64,000 bases of DNA from Sclerurus mexicanus. Lineage: Eukaryota > Chordata > Aves > Passeriformes > Furnariidae. Numbering within the stretch: the stretch's first letter is position 1; each line of letters begins with the position of its first letter. Positions 52,485 through 64,000 of this stretch are shown in pieces. The notes under the pieces are model-generated. The model saw nothing but the letters and a program-made list of their open reading frames with translations. It was not told the DNA's origin and did no database searches. The stretch is from the NCBI GenBank assembly GCA_013396755.1, contig VWZF01005474.1, positions 274,390-338,389 on the forward strand, given 5' to 3'. A program made the translations under genes and the position numbers.

Positions 52485-53799
52485 TAGGACCTGCATTCCT
52501 ATTCTTGAGATGTATTCTGTGCTCCCTGATGTACACCCTTGATGTTTTTTGTGCTACAATAATGCAGACTTTTTGTGTTGCTTTTTGTTTTTAATCCCAG
52601 ACATCTTTGTAATGTTAAGAGAAATATAATCCTATTGTTTTGTGCTACCTATGCCCTGACCAGGCAAAGAAATGCTCTTCCACATAATTTCTGTTCCCTG
52701 GGGAAGTTCAACAGAAGTTAGATGGCTAGCAACTAGGTCCAGGGAGTTTTTGCATATGCTAAGTAGCTGAAGTAGCATTCTCAGATTGTGCTTTTAACAC
52801 ACAAGTACACTTCAAGAATTATGGTTCATAAAAAAAAGCTGCATGAAAACTACTTTCTTTCAACAGTAAAAAAATGGGAAGTGCCACCTTTTGTATCCCT
52901 TGTACATGTAGTTAGAACATCCCATACAAATGGCAATATATGCAGAAGCTTAAAATTGTTATAGAAGGTGCTTCAAATCCTAGGATTCCTTCTTTTGTTC
53001 ACTGATGACACAAAGTCCACTTAGAATGCATTGTTTTTCAGGTTCCTTTCTGGGTTTTCTTTTCTTCTTCCAATCCAATATTTGCAACGATAAAGCTATG
53101 AAATTATTTTTCTGGGAATAGAGAAAATATCCTCTCCAGAAAGAATGCTTGTGTTGTCATAGCAACAGATAGGGAGGGATTTCAGAAAAACTATGCAAGA
53201 TGCTCCCACTCAGTTTCTCCTTGATGTCAATAACACATTGGACTAAAGTCTCTGAGAAAGATCATAAAATAGGTCTGTAAAGGGATAATTAAAAGACATA
53301 ATTTAAAATCGAATAAGGAGGTCTATGTTGCCAGTTTATTGTTCTGGTTAATATTTATTTACATGTAGATTGACTTTATTAATATAGTTATTATGTTTTT
53401 ATTTCCATAATTCTGTTCAGTTTTTCTTAACTGTAGGCTGACAATCTATTACAAAAACGTCTACCAAATACTTGCACATACTGCTCCACTGACTGCTTTA
53501 AAATTGCTAATTAAGAGTGGAAGCAGGATAGTAATGAAAGATTTTTCTGCCTCTTTGAAATACTCAGTAAGGCAATGAAAAATATTTCTGTATAAAATTC
53601 TAAAATGGCTTCTGGCATGAATTTATACTTAAGTTTGATGTTGGAAGAGGAAAAGAAGGGAATAAGTTTTGTTGACTTAATTTCTGGGGATAATTCAGTG
53701 TTACTGGCATCAGTAGCTCACCAAGAAAGATATCGTCCCAGCAATTCTCTATAAATAATTTATAAAGCCATACTTAGCAGTATAGCTTTTTAAAAATGG

Positions 53800-54560
53800 T
53801 CCCTCCAAAAAAGTTGAATTGCACCATTAAACAAAATCATTGAGAGTGGTCAGGGTGCTTTTTAAGCAGAGAGATTTCAGGGAGGGCAGAATAAAGCAGT
53901 TAATCTGCAAAACTCTCTTAAATCATTGCATTAGAAAGGTCATGAGCGCATAACTATGATTTAAACATGCTTTTCTAACACCTAGAAGAATTACTATTCT
54001 ACAGTAGCCTATGCATTACATCCCTGAAAGGAAATTATTTTCTGGATAGACTGACATCACATAAAGCCATTAAAGAGAGATCCAATCTGGCTTTTAAACC
54101 AAAATGAAAGAGCAGCATCAACAAAACCCTTTTATCTAAAATAAGAAATGCTACAGTACAAGATTTGATTTACTTTAACAGCAACCAGTACTCACAGTAA
54201 CTAATAAAACAAAAGTAGTGTTTCACATGAAAAAAAATAAAAATCCAGCATTAGTTTTCAGAAAGGGACAATGAGTTTAAAAGGCAAATTAACACCCTAA
54301 GGTCCCTCCAAAAAGTAGCTGCCCTCAAATCTGCTGTAGACAGAATACATTAGAAGTGCACTTACAAAAGGCTGATAGTATTTTAATTAATGGAGAACAC
54401 TTGTGGGCCATTTAGTGTTGCTAAGAATTAGGCAAGCTAATTGATCCAGCACAGGTGCATGTAATTGAGAGATATGCCTAAAATTCACAGTTAATTTGCT
54501 CTGTGACTTTTGCAGATGCAGTGAAAATTTAGTTCACAGAAGTCTCTAAAAGGAAATGAG
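53800..54560. promoter_or_regulatory. Possible conserved non-coding element(s)
   Basis: The block shows no simple repeats and an enhancer-like texture: TTTTAATTAATGG at 54381-54393, GCTAATTGATC near 54,436, a CAGGTG E-box at 54452-54457 and GTAATTGAG near 54,461, all within about 90 bases. Clusters of homeodomain cores beside an E-box are common in vertebrate developmental enhancers. Conservation and activity are not visible from a single sequence, and such short AT-rich cores arise often by chance. Confidence 0.22.
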
Positions 54561-56154
54561 TAAAAGACAATCACACTAGCTGAAAGAGTAAAAACAATAG
54601 TTTGAATAGAAAGAAGTGATGTAGCAAGTTCAGTTGTACAACACATGCAAGCTAGAAATAATATTTCTTATTTATTTTTCTAATTCACACTTAATCTAAT
54701 TTGGGAATACTGAGCTATAAAAGTTGTACAGTGGAAGCTTGAGGATTAAGCCAAATACTTTCATAATATTAAGAGCACTGGGATGGGGATGCAAATGTAT
54801 TATTAGCATCTTTAAAATACAGTTCCAATTTGAACTGCTTGGCAATTAAGAATACTTTTTCAGGAACTAAAGAAATGTATTTTCGCTGGTTATTTTTTCT
54901 TCGGTAACTTTTTTCTTTGATGATGAGTTTCATGATTTTACGTTTTCAAATAAATACCAAAGAGTTTCAAAATTGCTGATTTGATTTCATATTTCTAAAT
55001 AAATACCCATATCTTTAAAATCACCAATTCTGTACCCTTTGATATCATTGTTGGGCATTTAACTGAATTGCTTAAGAAACACCAGTAGTTCTTTTCTTCA
55101 ATAGCTACTTATACATACAGTCTACGTTTATGAAGTCTTTCTCTTCCATATGCAGGACTAGGGTCTACTACTTTTATACAGTATCTAAAGAAACTACAGT
55201 ATGTTCCAGAACTCAACTTTTATATTTTTGGCAGCTGTTGGTTTTCCAAATATAATCTGTAGGCTCCTAAGTGGTAAAACAGGAACTTTAAACATGCAGA
55301 AACTTCACAATAGTCAGTTGCTTAAACTAGGCAACATAAAATTCCCAGGAGAGGTGTACAGATTAAGCCACAACAGTCTTGAGGGTTTAGACTCAGATTC
55401 CCAGTGTTAGTTAAGCCTGTAACTTCAGTTAGGATCAATGAACAAGAGGGACATAAATCCCTCAAGGCTTTAAAGTATCAAAGCTTTTGAAAGATATCTT
55501 TCATGTAAGACCATCAATGCAAGTAACCAAATCCCATGGTGAAAACCATTCAGCTGCTATCTACCTCTTTACATGAATAAATCAGCTGAGAGCATGCTTA
55601 CATGCAAGGAGCCCAGAACTCAATGTTCATATGCAAAGGGGGATTACAGAATCAGGGTAATAGAAAAGAAGTAAAACACAAGATTGAAACACAGCTTTTA
55701 AACACACTGATGTCTAACTCTTGAAGGAGTAAAAGACAACTCTTTTCATGTGATCTGAAGGCCTTTTTTGTCTACAGCAAAATAATAATTTCAACTATGT
55801 TTAAAAAAACCTGTAAAGGGGGATCAAAGTACTAGGAATTACTGGTTCTCACTGAATGGCACCCACTTACAGTAAAGTGATTGGAAACAACAGACAATTC
55901 TTTACAGCAGAGTAGAACAAACATAGAAATAAAGGCAAAACATAATCTGTAGTATAGCTTTGAGAAGACCTGAGTTCACCTAAATCTATGGGATGTTTAA
56001 CACAGAAAGGGTGAGAAGGGTGATTATTTTTCTCTCACTTTCTAAGTTTTCTTAAAACTACAGAAGGCAGTCAACTCACAGCTGCTAGATATTATGTTTT
56101 CAAAGAAAACTTCCTCACTTTATGTTAATTTTCCTGGAAGTTCATTTGCTATCT

Positions 56155-58500
56155 TTATGAGAAAGTTTTGGGCAACATACACCATTTAATACCGCTCTTG
56201 GAGGATTCTGAAAGTAGCTTTGAGATTGTTCCAGACTTTTCTCCAACCTTCCTCTGTTGCTTAGCTTCAGTCAGCCTTGTGTTGAGTGTGCCTTTAACTA
56301 GTTCTAGTAGTCTGGATTGTTTTGGATCCTGTTCTGTGATGATGTCTTCGTAATTGAATAAGAATGCAAGACACTTAACTAAGATCATACTGAATCAGTG
56401 CTAAATTTTTGTGTTACATCAATCATTGCTTCAGTAAACTCAGCTTTTCTCAATACCTGCAGATGTTTGTGCTCGTGTTATAATTCTGTATTGGGGTATA
56501 CTGGGGTAAGACAAAATGTATCCTTCCTCTTATTTTTCCATAAACAATATCCTTCTTTCATCAGAAACTTGAGAAGATAAAGTGGAAGGAAACCAGTAAA
56601 AGGCTCCTTATATGTATCATAGTTTATCTAGGCACAAGCAGAAAAACTTAGATGCATATTCAAGGTTGACTTCTTTTATTGTTGTGTTAAACATATAATT
56701 AGTGGTGTTTCTAAACATAGGTATAAACCATTGTCTCAGTGTGATGCTGATGACATTTTTATTAACTTGACAGAATAACCAGAACAATTTGCATGTTACT
56801 AGATTTTACTCTAATAGCGAGCCTTTAAGATCAAGATTTTTTTACAATTTTGGGGGAAGTAAACTTTTCTTTGCTGCTTTTTCCCTGCTGAATTTCTCCA
56901 GTACAATCTCTACATGAAATCATCTGGTTTTGGGAGATGCAAGCTATTGATGAAAATTTCAAGAAAATCCTTATGCCAATTGCAATGCCCCATATCCCTT
57001 GAAGACATGTGCAGTTCATCATATATAAAAATAACAAACAGAATATATTCTCTGAAGTATTTCTCCTCACAGTTTCTTTAAAATAAGACATACATTGTGG
57101 GTCAAATCTTGATGTGGAAGGTGAGTCTCCAAGGGCTACAAAGATGCATAACCCAAAAATTTTTAGAAGCACATTTTCTATGTTGAGCTGCTGAAATTTG
57201 CTCTGAAATTTGCATGTTTACTCAGATTCTTCTAAAACTTTCATCACTTGATTGAGCTGTAGCAAAGAGATGGCAATCAGATTTGGAGTCACTGAGGTAA
57301 AAGTTCTTGTGATATACTGCTCTGAATAAATTGCTTTCAGTCCTTGTATTCCATCAGTGATCTTCTAATGTACACATTGGACTCAAAGATGATCATATGA
57401 TCACTGATTTCAATTACTCAGAGTTCATCTCTAATAAACATGCTTCCTATCATCCCTCAAGCAAAAGTAATATTGCATTAATTTCTGTAGTAATTGTTAG
57501 ACTTTCCAGATTGGTATACGTCAAACAATCATACTGAAGATTGATGGCTTTATGTTTGAGAAGACATTCTTCAGAGAATTTCTGGCAATTCAGTTTCCTG
57601 TGTTTTAGGCAGTGAAATGGATGCTTTGTTGCTGCCATAAATCCTGAAGTCAAGTAGTCATCTTGAGAGTCTCTGACTGTAGTATCTACTACAGCAGTGG
57701 GATTCATCTAACCAATGTTTAAAACTTGCAGTCCTGTCATAGTCTTGTCAATGTTTGTGTAGTGAATCAAATCTTTCAAACTAGGTGGTTAGTTACTGCC
57801 TGGATGTCAAACATCAAGGATCTTTACAACATCATCTTCAGCTGGCTTATGTGAGATACCCAAAACCACTGTTTTGCTGAGTTATGACACTTAGCTGGTC
57901 AATGGTCCTGAGAACAGTCCAGCACTTGTATGATCTATTGCTATATATTATTTAAAATCATATCCAAAATATCTTCTCACTATCTTAACTACCTGAAAGA
58001 TTGATACACTCATATCTATATCTTTAGGGACAGTTTCTACTTCTCCTGAAGATTCTTACATTCTTGTTTCTGGAAAGAGCCAATCTTTTTATGGAGATCA
58101 ATTCCACAAGCCTCAGAAATCTCTGCAATGGCCAGATTAACCACTGACAATGCTAATTAACTCATTTAAACATATACATCAGGACCTGCCCACGGAAATA
58201 TCCTAAACCCTCTGAAGTTCCCATTTGGAAATCTCCTGTAACAATTAGTCAAACAATTGTGGAAATGGTTAGGAATTCAACTGATGACATGATTATGTCT
58301 CAGGCCCTCCACTATTTCAAACTGATCCATTATCTCATCTATGCAGATGACTAGATAGGGAATTTTGACCACACAGGGAATTAACATAGGTGTACACATA
58401 GGTACATCATGAAGAAATCTAGAGCTTATACATTTAAGTTCTACAGCCCTTACCGCACAGGCTCTCCTTATCACCAGGAGGCATAGCTTATTCTATATTA
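56155..58500 (-). other. Unidentified stretch with minus-strand open segments
   Basis: Four minus-strand open segments (56155-56388, 56831-57172, 57450-57707 and 58277-58474; 77, 113, 85 and 65 codons) lie within 2.3 kb. The protein from 56155-56388 is of mixed, soluble composition (for example residues YEDIITEQDPKQSRLLELVK), less like the low-complexity translations seen elsewhere in the window. They lie in different frames with stops between them. I recognise no family. A decayed pseudogene, an old retroelement or chance are all possible; no consensus splice junctions were established. Confidence 0.2.
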
Positions 58501-58740
58501 ATATGTTTCCCCTTATCTTGAATTACAAACCCTTCACTTCAGCTGTGGTGTGTAACAGAACTCTTTACTAAAAACAGCCATTTCTCTCCAATGACTATAA
58601 ACATCTACCAGGAAGGATGTCCATCACTCAGGCTAAAATCAAAATATGGCAGTACTGACTTAATTTAGAAACTGCAAGTTTTAGATTTGCCATTTTGTGG
58701 CAGCTGTTAGCCTTTGCTAACAAGATATCCCACAAGAGAC

Positions 58741-59029
58741 CAGGAGGGAAGTCTGGAGCAGTAGGACAAGGGGTAATGGTTTTAAACTAAAAGAGAACAG
58801 ACTTAGATGAAATATAAGGAAGGCCTATTTTATGAAGAGTGTGGTGTAATACTGGAACAGATTGCCCAGAGAGGTTTTAGAGCCTCCATTCTGGAAACAT
58901 TCAAGGTCAGGCTAGACAGTGCTCTGAGCAACCTGATCTAGCTGAAGAAGCTCTTGCTTTTGGTAGGTACGTTGGACTAGATGGCCTTTAAAGTTCCCTT
59001 CCAACACAAACTATTCCATGATTTTATGC
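58741..59029 (+). mobile_element. CR1 LINE fragment, 3' end
   Basis: CR1 C-terminal ORF2 and 3' UTR segments appear in order: 'AGGACAAGGGGTAATGG', 'ACTGGAACAGATTGCCC', 'CTGAGCAACCTGATCTAG', 'GGACTAGATGGCC' and 'CCCTTCCAAC'. A tail 'CATGATTTTATG' ends at about 59,029. The 5' end is truncated close to 58,741. A second CR1 starts only about 13 bases further on in the same orientation. Confidence 0.94.
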
Positions 59030-59041
59030 TACTAAGATGTA

Positions 59042-60580
59042 CACTTGGTAGAGGAGGATTGGGTCAGGGAATACTTAAGCAAACTGGATTTATATAAGCC
59101 CTGATGGGCTGCACCTATGACTATTGAGGGAACTGATTGATATCATTGTGATGCCACTCTTTACAATCTTTGAACAGTTTGGCTGAGGTGCCTGAGAGCT
59201 GGAGGAAGGCAAGTGCCACCTCTCTTCAAACAGGCTTAAAAGAAGGATTCAGGGAACCACAGTCCAGCCAGTCTCACCCTGAACCCTGGGAAGGGGATGG
59301 AACAACTGACGTTGGAAACCATTCTCAGGCACATGAATGACAAGAGTATAATCAGTAGTCAACATGGCTTCACCAAGGGGAAGTCAATCTTCACCAACCT
59401 GGTTAAATTATCTGATAAAGGTACTGACCTGGTAGATGAAGAGAGAGCAATGGAGTTCAGTAAGGCCTTTGGCACTGTCTTCCATTAGATCCTCATAGAC
59501 AAACTGTTCATGTATGAGTTCAATGAGTAGACAGTGAGCAGGATTTAAAACTGGCTGAATGGCTGCACCCACAGGGTGGTGATCAGTCTAGTTCAGGGTC
59601 AGTAACTTGTTGTTGACGTAAAGGTCAATACAGGGTTCAATCCTTTTCAACATTTTTCTAAATGATTTGAATGATGGGCCAGAGTGTAACGTCAGCAAGT
59701 TTGCTGATGGCACCAATATGGGAGGAGTGTCTGATACATCAGAAGGTCATCTTGCCATCCAAAGACACCTTGACAGATTGGAGAAATGAGCTGATATAAA
59801 CCTCATGAAGTTCAACAAGGAAAAATGCAAAGTCCTGCACCTCAGGTAGTGAAACTCCCAGCACCAATGTATTCTGGGAGCCACACAGTTGCAAAGGAGC
59901 TCCACAGAAAAAAAAACTGGAGGTTCTGGGGGACACCAAGTTGAAAATGAGCTAGTAATGTGGCTTTGTGGAAAAGAAAGCTAATCATATGCTGTGCTGC
60001 AAAAAGATTGTCTGCAAACTGAGGGAGGTGATACTTCCCTTCTACTTTGCTAGCACTGGTTAAACCACATTTGGAGTGCTGAATCCAGTTCATGGACATA
60101 CTGCAGTGAGTCCAACAAAGGACACAAAGATGACAAGGGGGCTGGTGCATGTATTATAAAAGAAGAGGCTGATAGAGTCTAGAATGTTTAACTTGAAGAA
60201 GAAAAGGTTCAGGCAGGGCAAGGGTGGGGGAGAATCTTCTCAATGTCTATAAACACCTAAAGGGAAGGTGCAAAGAACGTGGCCACACTCTCTTTAGTGG
60301 GGTCCAGTGACAGAACCAGAGACAATGGGCACACACTGAAACGCTGGAGGCTCCCTCTTCAGGAAACTTTAGGAACCACATTTTCATTGTGAGGATTACT
60401 GAGCACTGTCATAGATTGCCCACGGATGTTGTGGAGTCTTCCTTATTGGAAATATTCAAAAGTTGTCTGTATGTGGTCCTGGGCAGCCTGCTTTAGGGGT
60501 CCCTGACCAAGCAGGGGATTGGACCAGATGACTTCCACAGGTACCTTTCACCCTCAGCCTCTCTTTGATTCTGTGATTTA
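59042..60580 (+). mobile_element. CR1 LINE, longest copy, with RT core
   Basis: About 1.5 kb of CR1 includes the reverse-transcriptase region. It opens with 'GGTAGAGGAGGATTGGGTC' and contains 'GCCCTGATGGGCTGCACC', 'GTCAACATGGCTTCACCAAG', 'TTCAGTAAGGCC' and 'TCAGCAAGTTTGCTGATGG'. Next come 'CTCATGAAGTTCAACAAGG', the C-terminal region, and the 3' UTR with 'GGATTGGACCAGATGAC'. It ends with 'TTTGATTCTGTGATTT' at about 60,580. Endonuclease and ORF1 are missing (5' truncation). Stops and frameshifts are frequent, so the copy is inactive. It differs in its 3' UTR from the copy directly upstream. Confidence 0.96.
59297..59488 (+). pseudogene. CR1 reverse-transcriptase fragment, catalytic Asp lost
   Basis: This 63-codon open segment covers the N-terminal half of the reverse-transcriptase fold. 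SQHGFTKGKS at residues 21-30 is a hallmark of CR1-like enzymes, and SKAFGTVFH at 55-63 corresponds to motif A (SKAFDTVSH in CR1). The motif A aspartate, a metal ligand in all reverse transcriptases, is read here as Gly (GGC at 59471-59473). A TAG stop follows immediately after His63. Further downstream the second catalytic motif, FADD, reads FADG (codons 59700-59711). The protein is a dead relic. Confidence 0.88.
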
Positions 60581-63500
60581 CCAGGGTTTATAGAATTTGA
60601 TGTGCTTCATGATATCTTGAATACCTATAAGATAGGAATAAGAGTCAAATTATTCAGGCATTTGCGACCAGTTATCCCAAAGATATAGCACATTTAAAAT
60701 AACCATATTTGAAATTAACATTCCAATTTTTTTTTTCTATCTCTACTAGAAATTTATCAACAGTTCTGGTCAAAAGCTCTTCAAAATTATCTAAACAACA
60801 AAAATCAGTTAAAGCATCAGAAAATAAATATTTATGAATTGGTGGAGGTTATGAAACTTTCCACGTGTCTTCACCATTGGAACATTAAACGAGTATTTCA
60901 TACCACTGGAAATGCAGCAAAAGTTTAAAAAAATTTAAAAAAATAAAAATTACAGATTTTACATAAAATTTCCTCTTTTATATATTCAGACTCCCTTTTT
61001 ATATATTTCTATCTACCTCACATCTGATAGAAGCATACAGAAGTAGAGGACTGAAACTGTATTATTTATCAAGAGGCTCTAAGTTACTTCTCCAAATGTG
61101 CTGAGTCAGCACAGGGACTGTGACAAATCACACTGAAGTTTGGAATATGTCAGAGAAACATTTAAGTTACTTCCAGTATTGTCAGAATTATTGTAATGGT
61201 AAAAAAAAAAAAAATTGATCTAGTCCTACTCACACACTGTTTAAGAGACTTATTCAAAGACTTAATTTTTCTAGTTTTGGTCAACAATGGTAGGCCATGT
61301 AAGACTATGTGATGAATCACTATTGAAATGTGTTACACTATTTATTCATACAGGTGACAACTACCTACAGCAAAATAGAAACAGGTACCTTTTTGCTAGC
61401 AGACATCCAGATTTCAAGGTGCTAACACACATTACTGAAGTATAAAATAAGAGTGTCTCTGTAACATATGTGTATTCAAAGCAAGCTACAAGCTTTCATC
61501 TTCTGAGATCTTGCTGTGCAATTCACAGTAACTCCTATCATGTACCGCAAAGTGCTTCCCATGCAGATAAATATTCTGCCATTTCTTTTGGAGCGAAGAT
61601 TTCAACTGAACTTCACTATGAAATACTTTTGACCCATTATCTACCTTTTTCTGCACTACTATAAATTAATTAGGATATATTATTATGTAATTTTACAACA
61701 CCAGCAGTGATCCCTACCCAGGATTTCTAAATGCTAAATAGATACAGAAGAAAACAAATGAGGAAGGAAGGATTAGGATAAAAGAAAAGCACCCAAGAGA
61801 AACTAAAATTTAGAAAATTTATGAGTACAAGGTTTTATTGGTAAATTTTCTGTTTTAGTAAGGTTTAAATTAACAAATTTACATTAAATATTCATGCAAA
61901 GTATAATTTGACTACCTTGCATGAAATTCATCTCACTTATCTTTAAATATAATAACTAAGATGTCTAATGAAGCTGCTTCCTGTGGACATCTCCAACACA
62001 GTCCTTTCTTGAAAGTGATTAATTTGGCCTATCATGGATATCTAATTAGGCAGAAGAAGAGACATCCTCTGGGTATGTCTACATCTTTCTCCAAGGGGAA
62101 TCTTGGCTATTTAGCTCACATACAAACATTTATCTTTGATGTGCTTAGGGAAGGGATAATATGTTCCAGCAGACTGCATTCTGCATATATGATATGAACA
62201 GGAACTTGTACACCAGTTTTTTTTCCTCAACAATATTTTTCAACAGCTATTGACCATTTTCTTACTACTTGTTCCTTCAAAACTATTTTATTTCTTTTTT
62301 TTCTCCTTACTTGTTTTTGCATAAATTTTCATGACAATCCCAAAACATTTCATCACTTGGTATTTATATCAAGAAAGTATTTCCAGAGGTGCATTCTGTT
62401 CAGGGGTTGCTCACTTAGCATGTAAAAACAATCTCACCAGCTTTTCAGTTATTTGTGTGTGTGTGCATGTGTGTGATTTTCTTCACTTTTATTTCAACTT
62501 CTATGCCATTTCAGTAGCCAGACCTCAGAAATGCCCCTACTATTCCTGTAGTGGTTTTGATAGTGCTCAGACAGATTATGACATGCATTTCCTGTAGATA
62601 CAGCCTAAGCTTGGGTGGTTTATTTGTGCCTTCCTATTACATTGCAAGCTCAATATCTAATTTACTGTCTACTACCCAGCATCCTTGGATCTCTACAGCT
62701 TTCCAAGGCTCTTCCTCCCTTTGAATTCCATTCTGAACCACATTTCATTATTGCTCAGATGTTTCTAAGTTCCCTGCATATTTCATCTGTATTATCTTGT
62801 TTCCTTCATTCTTGCAAAACTTGATGTCTGACCATAAACATTTGAAATCAGTAGGCAAGTTTAAGCAGAAACATAAGAATTTATTTGATTACATGTTGTT
62901 GTCATTAATATAATGCACCATATTGCAAGTTCATGGTAAAATGATATCCATGTCCATGGACTAAGCTGCTGTTTTTCAGTTTACATAGGTTCAGTTGTAG
63001 AGATTTGATTTTCTTTGGAGAATATTTACTATAATTAATTTAGGTATGTGATTTAGATGCCAGAACACCTACAGTCTAGTACCTGATGGATGTGAGAGTG
63101 GCCCAGATTACTTTTTTAAAAAGTAAGCATACTTGGAAAAAGAATGCATGAAGGTCTTTACAGTTACAGGCCAAATTCTGAAAATATTTGCTTTTTTGTC
63201 CTTAATGTCCTTGAAGTCTTCAGTCAATGGCAGAATTTTGATCCTACAAAGGACTTGACAAGAGTTGCAATTTTGGTTTTGTGAAAAAAACCCCCAAACT
63301 CATGAGGTAGCATCTCTTTAACAGAACTGTGGCACAAAACTAGATGATTTCAAAGATTGTAAAATGTTAGGAGACTTCTCATATACTGTCTCCTAATAAT
63401 AATATCCTTTATGACAGAGGGATTAAACCTTTTCCTACAAACAAAATAACTGAGATTTTTTTATGATGAATTATATCAAAGCATATCTTTCCATCAATTA

Positions 63501-64000
63501 AGTCGATCTTTTCATCAATTTAAAAAAACCCAAAACCTAAGAATAAGAAAGAAAACAACCATCCTTGACAAGTGTCATTTGCCAGGGTAAAAGTACAATA
63601 ATGTTCCTTTTACTTCATATCTAGTTCTTATGTGCTCCTTGATCCTCAGGTCATATAATAGTTAAGGGCTCCAGATAAATGTTAGGATTTGAGCATGTTT
63701 GAAGTTTAACAAATTCCTGCTGAGAGTGGGAAAATGAAGGCAATGGAAATATACATCTACTATATATCCTGGAGAGCACGGGGCGTAAATGACTTCTCTG
63801 GTTTACAAAGTGACAGCATCACATCAGGATAAAATTACTTTGGAAACCAAACCTCCAAACATTTAAGGTTTGCCATGCAGAGTATGGGGAAGCATGCAGA
63901 GTTTGCCTTTTTAATATGTGCAGAGTATTTTTAAAAATTCTGTGCAGAGATAGTATCCAGAGAAAGGATAAAAATCTACTTCTCTGAGACACTTGAAAAC
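60581..64000. other. Non-coding AT-rich stretch
   Basis: No gene or known transposon was recognised. It holds an A run at 61201-61214, a short GT-rich repeat at 62453-62475 and two A-run/C-run motifs at 63284-63298 and 63522-63536. A 19-base perfect inverted repeat TTACTTTTT-T-AAAAAGTAA lies at 63108-63126, too A/T-rich to be meaningful by itself. Confidence 0.7.
62453..62475. repeat. Short (GT)n repeat
   Basis: GT units are interrupted once by GCAT. A short dinucleotide microsatellite. Confidence 0.85.

Larger units (their letters stand above)
50467..56154. other. Non-coding AT-rich stretch
   Basis: Unique AT-rich sequence with an A18 run and purine tract at 52,446-52,484. No gene or known transposon was recognised. 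A possible regulatory block at 53.8-54.56 kb is listed separately. Confidence 0.7.

Noticed and set aside
58181..58349. Plus-strand reading that ends in IYADD followed by a stop, at first sight like a retroviral reverse-transcriptase motif
   Set aside because: The conserved LPQG-type motif that should precede it and the upstream Asp motif are absent, and the spacing is wrong. A four-residue match can easily arise by chance.
1..64000. CRISPR arrays, bacterial operons, ribosome-binding sites, plasmid origins, phage genes
   Set aside because: CR1 elements and overall composition show a vertebrate genome. No regularly spaced repeats or dense gene runs exist on either strand.

Overview
This window looks like 64 kb of AT-rich, non-coding vertebrate DNA, almost certainly from a bird. 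The main evidence is at least eight fragments of CR1 LINEs, the dominant retrotransposon family of birds. Several carry the typical CR1 3' end, in which a 'TTCCAAC..' segment is followed by a degenerate 'ATTCTGTGAT'-type tail (or its complement when inverted). All copies are 5'-truncated and decayed. Species and chromosome cannot be read from the sequence. The window could be a large intron or an intergenic gene desert. I found no protein-coding exon, tRNA, rRNA, CpG island or CRISPR that I can support. Apart from the CR1 relics, the open frames have the lengths and composition expected by chance in AT-rich DNA.

Layout. Positions 1-800 hold a GC-richer repeat with about one full period of roughly 580-590 bp plus part of the next. 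Positions 800-9,570 are unique AT-rich sequence with microsatellites and one CTCF-like motif near 1.83 kb. A short inverted CR1 lies at 9.58-9.73 kb. Positions 9.7-20.4 kb are featureless apart from simple repeats. At 20.46-21.6 kb two CR1 copies lie tail-to-tail. Positions 21.6-29.4 kb are unique and include a possible conserved non-coding block near 26.4-27.0 kb. A CR1 copy at 29.46-30.05 kb still has one long open frame through the end of ORF2. A retroviral-LTR-like patch lies at 34.4-34.77 kb and a short CR1 at 35.69-35.96 kb. Positions 36-49.8 kb carry many simple repeats and a GC-richer, LTR-like patch at 45.28-45.97 kb. Another CR1 copy is at 49.8-50.47 kb. A second possible regulatory block is at 53.8-54.56 kb. 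Positions 56.15-58.5 kb hold an unidentified stretch with several minus-strand open segments. At 58.74-60.58 kb two CR1 copies sit head-to-tail; the longer one includes the reverse-transcriptase core, with both catalytic aspartate codons changed to glycine. The last 3.4 kb show nothing notable.

No genes act together here. The content is retroelement remnants, A/T-rich simple repeats and perhaps a few regulatory elements of an unseen neighbouring gene. A recurring A-rich/C-run simple motif is scattered over the window and is unlikely to be explained by base composition alone. I found no convincing new biological system; the listed findings are modest leads.
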